Source: Medicago truncatula (lineage: Eukaryota > Streptophyta > Magnoliopsida > Fabales > Fabaceae). From it: 64,000 nucleotides of DNA. A program made the translations under genes and the position numbers. Below the pieces are notes generated by a model. It did no database searches and had not been told where the DNA came from. It saw only the letters and a list, made by a program, of their open reading frames with translations. The stretch covers positions 11,490,501 through 11,554,500 of the forward strand of contig NC_053042.1 of the NCBI RefSeq assembly GCF_003473485.1, read 5' to 3'. Positions 62,301-64,000 of the stretch are shown in pieces (within the stretch, counting starts at the first letter, position 1; every line of letters begins with the position of its first letter).

Positions 62301-62792
62301 TGGTGATTTTGGGTGGGAAACTGATGTGTTCAAAAGTTTAAAACACACACCAAACTACTGATTGAGCATAGCAGAATCTTCTTTAAAATTCACACAAAAA
62401 TGTAAACCGTGTAATCCTAGTTTCTCTCTCCCGACATAAACAATTACGAAGAAGAAAAAAAACTGAAATGACATTTATAGACCAGAAAAATAATATTTAT
62501 CCTACATTAAAATCCTTGTGCACAGTAGCTACATAGAATTCTAACTTAAACATGGTCATAAGCAACTATGCCAGCCACAGTATACATCATGTATCTTGCA
62601 TTCCTAGGTAACATGTCTTATCTAACTCAAACCAACATATAGATACTGCAAAGGAAAAGAGAATCCTATTTTACCTTTCTTCATGCACTCAGCAATATGA
62701 TCAGAAGTGAATTGTTCTTCCTCACCCCGACGATCAACCATCACTTTTCGATAATCTTCCAACATCAGAGGAGACAAAGCTTTTGTTGGGTA
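53352..62792 (-). CDS. CPSF73-II: CPSF73-II (CPSF subunit 3-II), C-terminal ten exons
   Basis: Metallo-beta-lactamase/beta-CASP nuclease-type protein of pre-mRNA 3' processing, related to Integrator subunit 11. Exons in frame: 62675-62792, 62153-62226, 60747-60883, 59924-59987, 58250-58315, 57479-57548, 56907-57011, 55641-55782, 54819-54915, 53352-53807, giving 442 residues. The N-terminal exons with the HxHxDH zinc motif are not in the window, so the gene continues beyond 64000. Visible parts: AYYAGHVIGA and [16 protein letters not shown] (metal-binding His and Asp motifs), the beta-CASP region ([29 protein letters not shown]), and the RMMBL end [20 protein letters not shown] with its conserved His. 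The stop follows KKHEV directly and overlaps a possible donor (GAG/GTTTAG); recalled Arabidopsis protein is longer here. Confidence 0.9.
54061..54216. repeat. Foldback (GGTCC-type MITE remnant) in a CPSF73-II intron
   Basis: TCACCAAATTAGTCCCTCAA at the left and its imperfect inverse AACGGACTAATCTGGTG at the right, with AGATTGAA/TTCAATCT inside. It belongs to the same broad type as the arms seen in VAC14 intron 2. Confidence 0.55.
60320..60472 (+). mobile_element. SINE-like sequence in a CPSF73-II intron
   Basis: TCATGAGTTCAACTTGC looks like a weak B box, followed by AACAACTAACATTTCTCATT and a 12-A tail, matching the tail of the SINE-like sequence at 27850. The 5' limit is a guess. Confidence 0.4.
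61348..61506. mobile_element. Stowaway-like MITE, about 159 bp
   Basis: Left end CTCCCTCCAGACTTTATT...GCAAAAGTAGGTCAAAG and right end CTTTGACCTAGTTTTGC...GGCCAGAGGGAG are inverted copies. TA precedes the left end (61346-61347); the right flank is TG, so one target copy has changed. A short TG microsatellite follows. Confidence 0.7.
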
Positions 62793-63485
62793 CTGCTTAA
62801 AATCAAATACAAGTCAAGCTAAATTTATTATCGTGGAATCACAGCCAAAGAGACAGTGCTTAGACATTCAAAGCACCATAAGCAATGACTGGAACGGCGT
62901 CCATCAAGCAAAAATTATAACATGATTATATGCATATGTAGTTGAAATCATCCAACAAATGTTAAAGTACAACAACAACCACAATTAACCACCAACGTTT
63001 TTCTGCCCGTTATTTCCTTCCTTGGATAAGTTTGAAATTTAATCAAGAATACCCTTCTCTACGAGATACTTTCCTATTTAATTAATTTAAGGGTTTCTTT
63101 AACCTGTTAAACTTAGCATTACTTTTTACTTTTTTCGATCCAAAGCCGCACGTTCAGGAAACATTGCATAAAGGTTTCGCATTCTTTTCTCATGCCAAAA
63201 ATGTCCAACAAAGGCTACATTTAGTTTATTTTCTGTTTTCATTTCCATTATATTTGATTTTACTAATACAAATAATTACAAGACACTAATAAGGGATTAT
63301 TTTGTTAATTTTAACATCTCCTTTCACACAATCATCAAAACATACAAAGAACAAAGTCTTACTTTCATGACAATTAGTAAACAACAATATTATTTACAAA
63401 AAAAATAAAAATAAAAAAATAAGTAATTAGCAACTAACTTGAAATCAAAAACAAAGATTGCATAACAGTACATGCATTCCACCAA
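62793..63485. other. CPSF73-II intron, nothing recognised
   Basis: Lies upstream of the first visible CPSF73-II exon and must be intron if the gene is intact. No N-terminal exon (HFHMDH region) found here. AT-rich. Confidence 0.5.
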
Positions 63486-63736
63486 GGGCATGCCTGGATT
63501 AGCTTATTTGAGTTTATCCACAACAAAAGCACTGCTGTGATTATTTTATTTGATAGAGCTTATGGAAACAACTTATGACATATCCATAAACTATTTTCCT
63601 AAGCTCTACATGATAGCTTGAAACCAATTTGTAGTTTATATAAAAACAATTTGATTTGATTTTATCTTTTGCTATAAAAATAGCTTATACCTAAACACTT
63701 AAATGATTAATTAAGTTGTTTATCCAAACATGGCCC
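63486..63736. mobile_element. Short MITE with GGGC(C)ATG ends, about 250 bp
   Basis: Left end GGGCATGCCTGGATTAGCTT and right end AACTTGTTTATCC-type inverse (TTTATCCAAACATGGCCC) are imperfect inverted repeats. The interior (AAGCTCTACATGATAGCTTG) matches a piece of LpxC intron 2 at about 27775-27830. Target duplication unclear. Confidence 0.5.
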
Positions 63737-64000
63737 AAGTTGAGTAACATCTAAGAACTTTTAGTACAAAAAAGCATTTTACTTATCAAAAACATATCAA
63801 CCAAAAATAATAATAAAAATAAATCAACAACACATCATATAGTGTCAAACGAGAAGTGTCGGGAACACTCTCTTTCCAACGCTCACTATTTTATCAGGTG
63901 AAATCAATGTGGGTCTCACACTTAAGACATGGGAGCCGCATAAAATGGTGGGTCTTATATTGATTTCATCGAATAAAAGAGAGTATTAGAGCAAGCATTG
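63737..64000. other. Right edge of the window
   Basis: Continuation of the CPSF73-II intron as far as can be told. GTGGGTCTCACACTT and GTGGGTCTTATATT near the end (63911, 63949) lie close to GAAATCAATG/TTGATTTCATCG, suggesting another small inverted repeat (about 63896-63972). Confidence 0.3.

Overview
This is a window of nuclear plant DNA. The genes carry many spliceosomal introns, the intergenic DNA is AT-rich, and short DNA transposons and LTR elements are plentiful. Gene and repeat types point to a legume, most likely Medicago, Trifolium or a close relative; that assignment is an inference. I see no bacterial or viral genome features, CRISPR array or tRNA/rRNA gene.

Layout. 1-4613 (-): first eleven exons of VAC14, running off the left edge. 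5200-5699: Mutator-type MITE with a 9-bp target duplication. 6448-9497 (-): complete nine-exon TRM13 tRNA methyltransferase. 10131-26906: repeat-rich block with a Tourist-like element carrying a solo LTR, a foldback element, a Stowaway element, an older Ty3/gypsy LTR fragment, and a young Ty3/gypsy element with apparently identical 2,024-bp LTRs inside a second Tourist-like element. 27034-31745 (+): seven-exon LpxC-type deacetylase gene with a TRIM and a SINE-like sequence in intron 2. 35029-39048 (+): five-exon membrane RING-H2 ubiquitin ligase (RIE1-like). 40803-42344 (+): ribosomal protein uS5/RPS2 with a typical ribosomal-protein promoter. 45784-48238 (-): broken receptor-like protein gene. 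49410-50846 (-): intronless UDP-glycosyltransferase of the UGT84 type. 53352 to beyond 64000 (-): last ten exons of CPSF73-II (CPSF3-II), whose N-terminal exons lie outside the window.

The genes do not form an operon or a single pathway. They are mostly housekeeping functions: PI(3,5)P2 scaffold, tRNA modification, lipid A-like biosynthesis, ubiquitination, translation and pre-mRNA 3' processing. One disease-resistance-type receptor relic and one specialised-metabolism glycosyltransferase lie among them. The grouping of VAC14, RIE1 and CPSF73-II recalls Arabidopsis chromosome 2 (At2g01690-At2g01735), so the core looks like a conserved block expanded by mobile DNA.

I found no convincing new biological system. 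The best second looks are an intronic array of about ten ACGTGG-containing repeats in VAC14, the palindromic modules in the Ty3/gypsy LTRs, the target-site-less young retroelement, the TRIM/SINE pair in LpxC, and the recently decayed receptor gene. Exon boundaries were read by eye from GT/AG sites and frame continuity.
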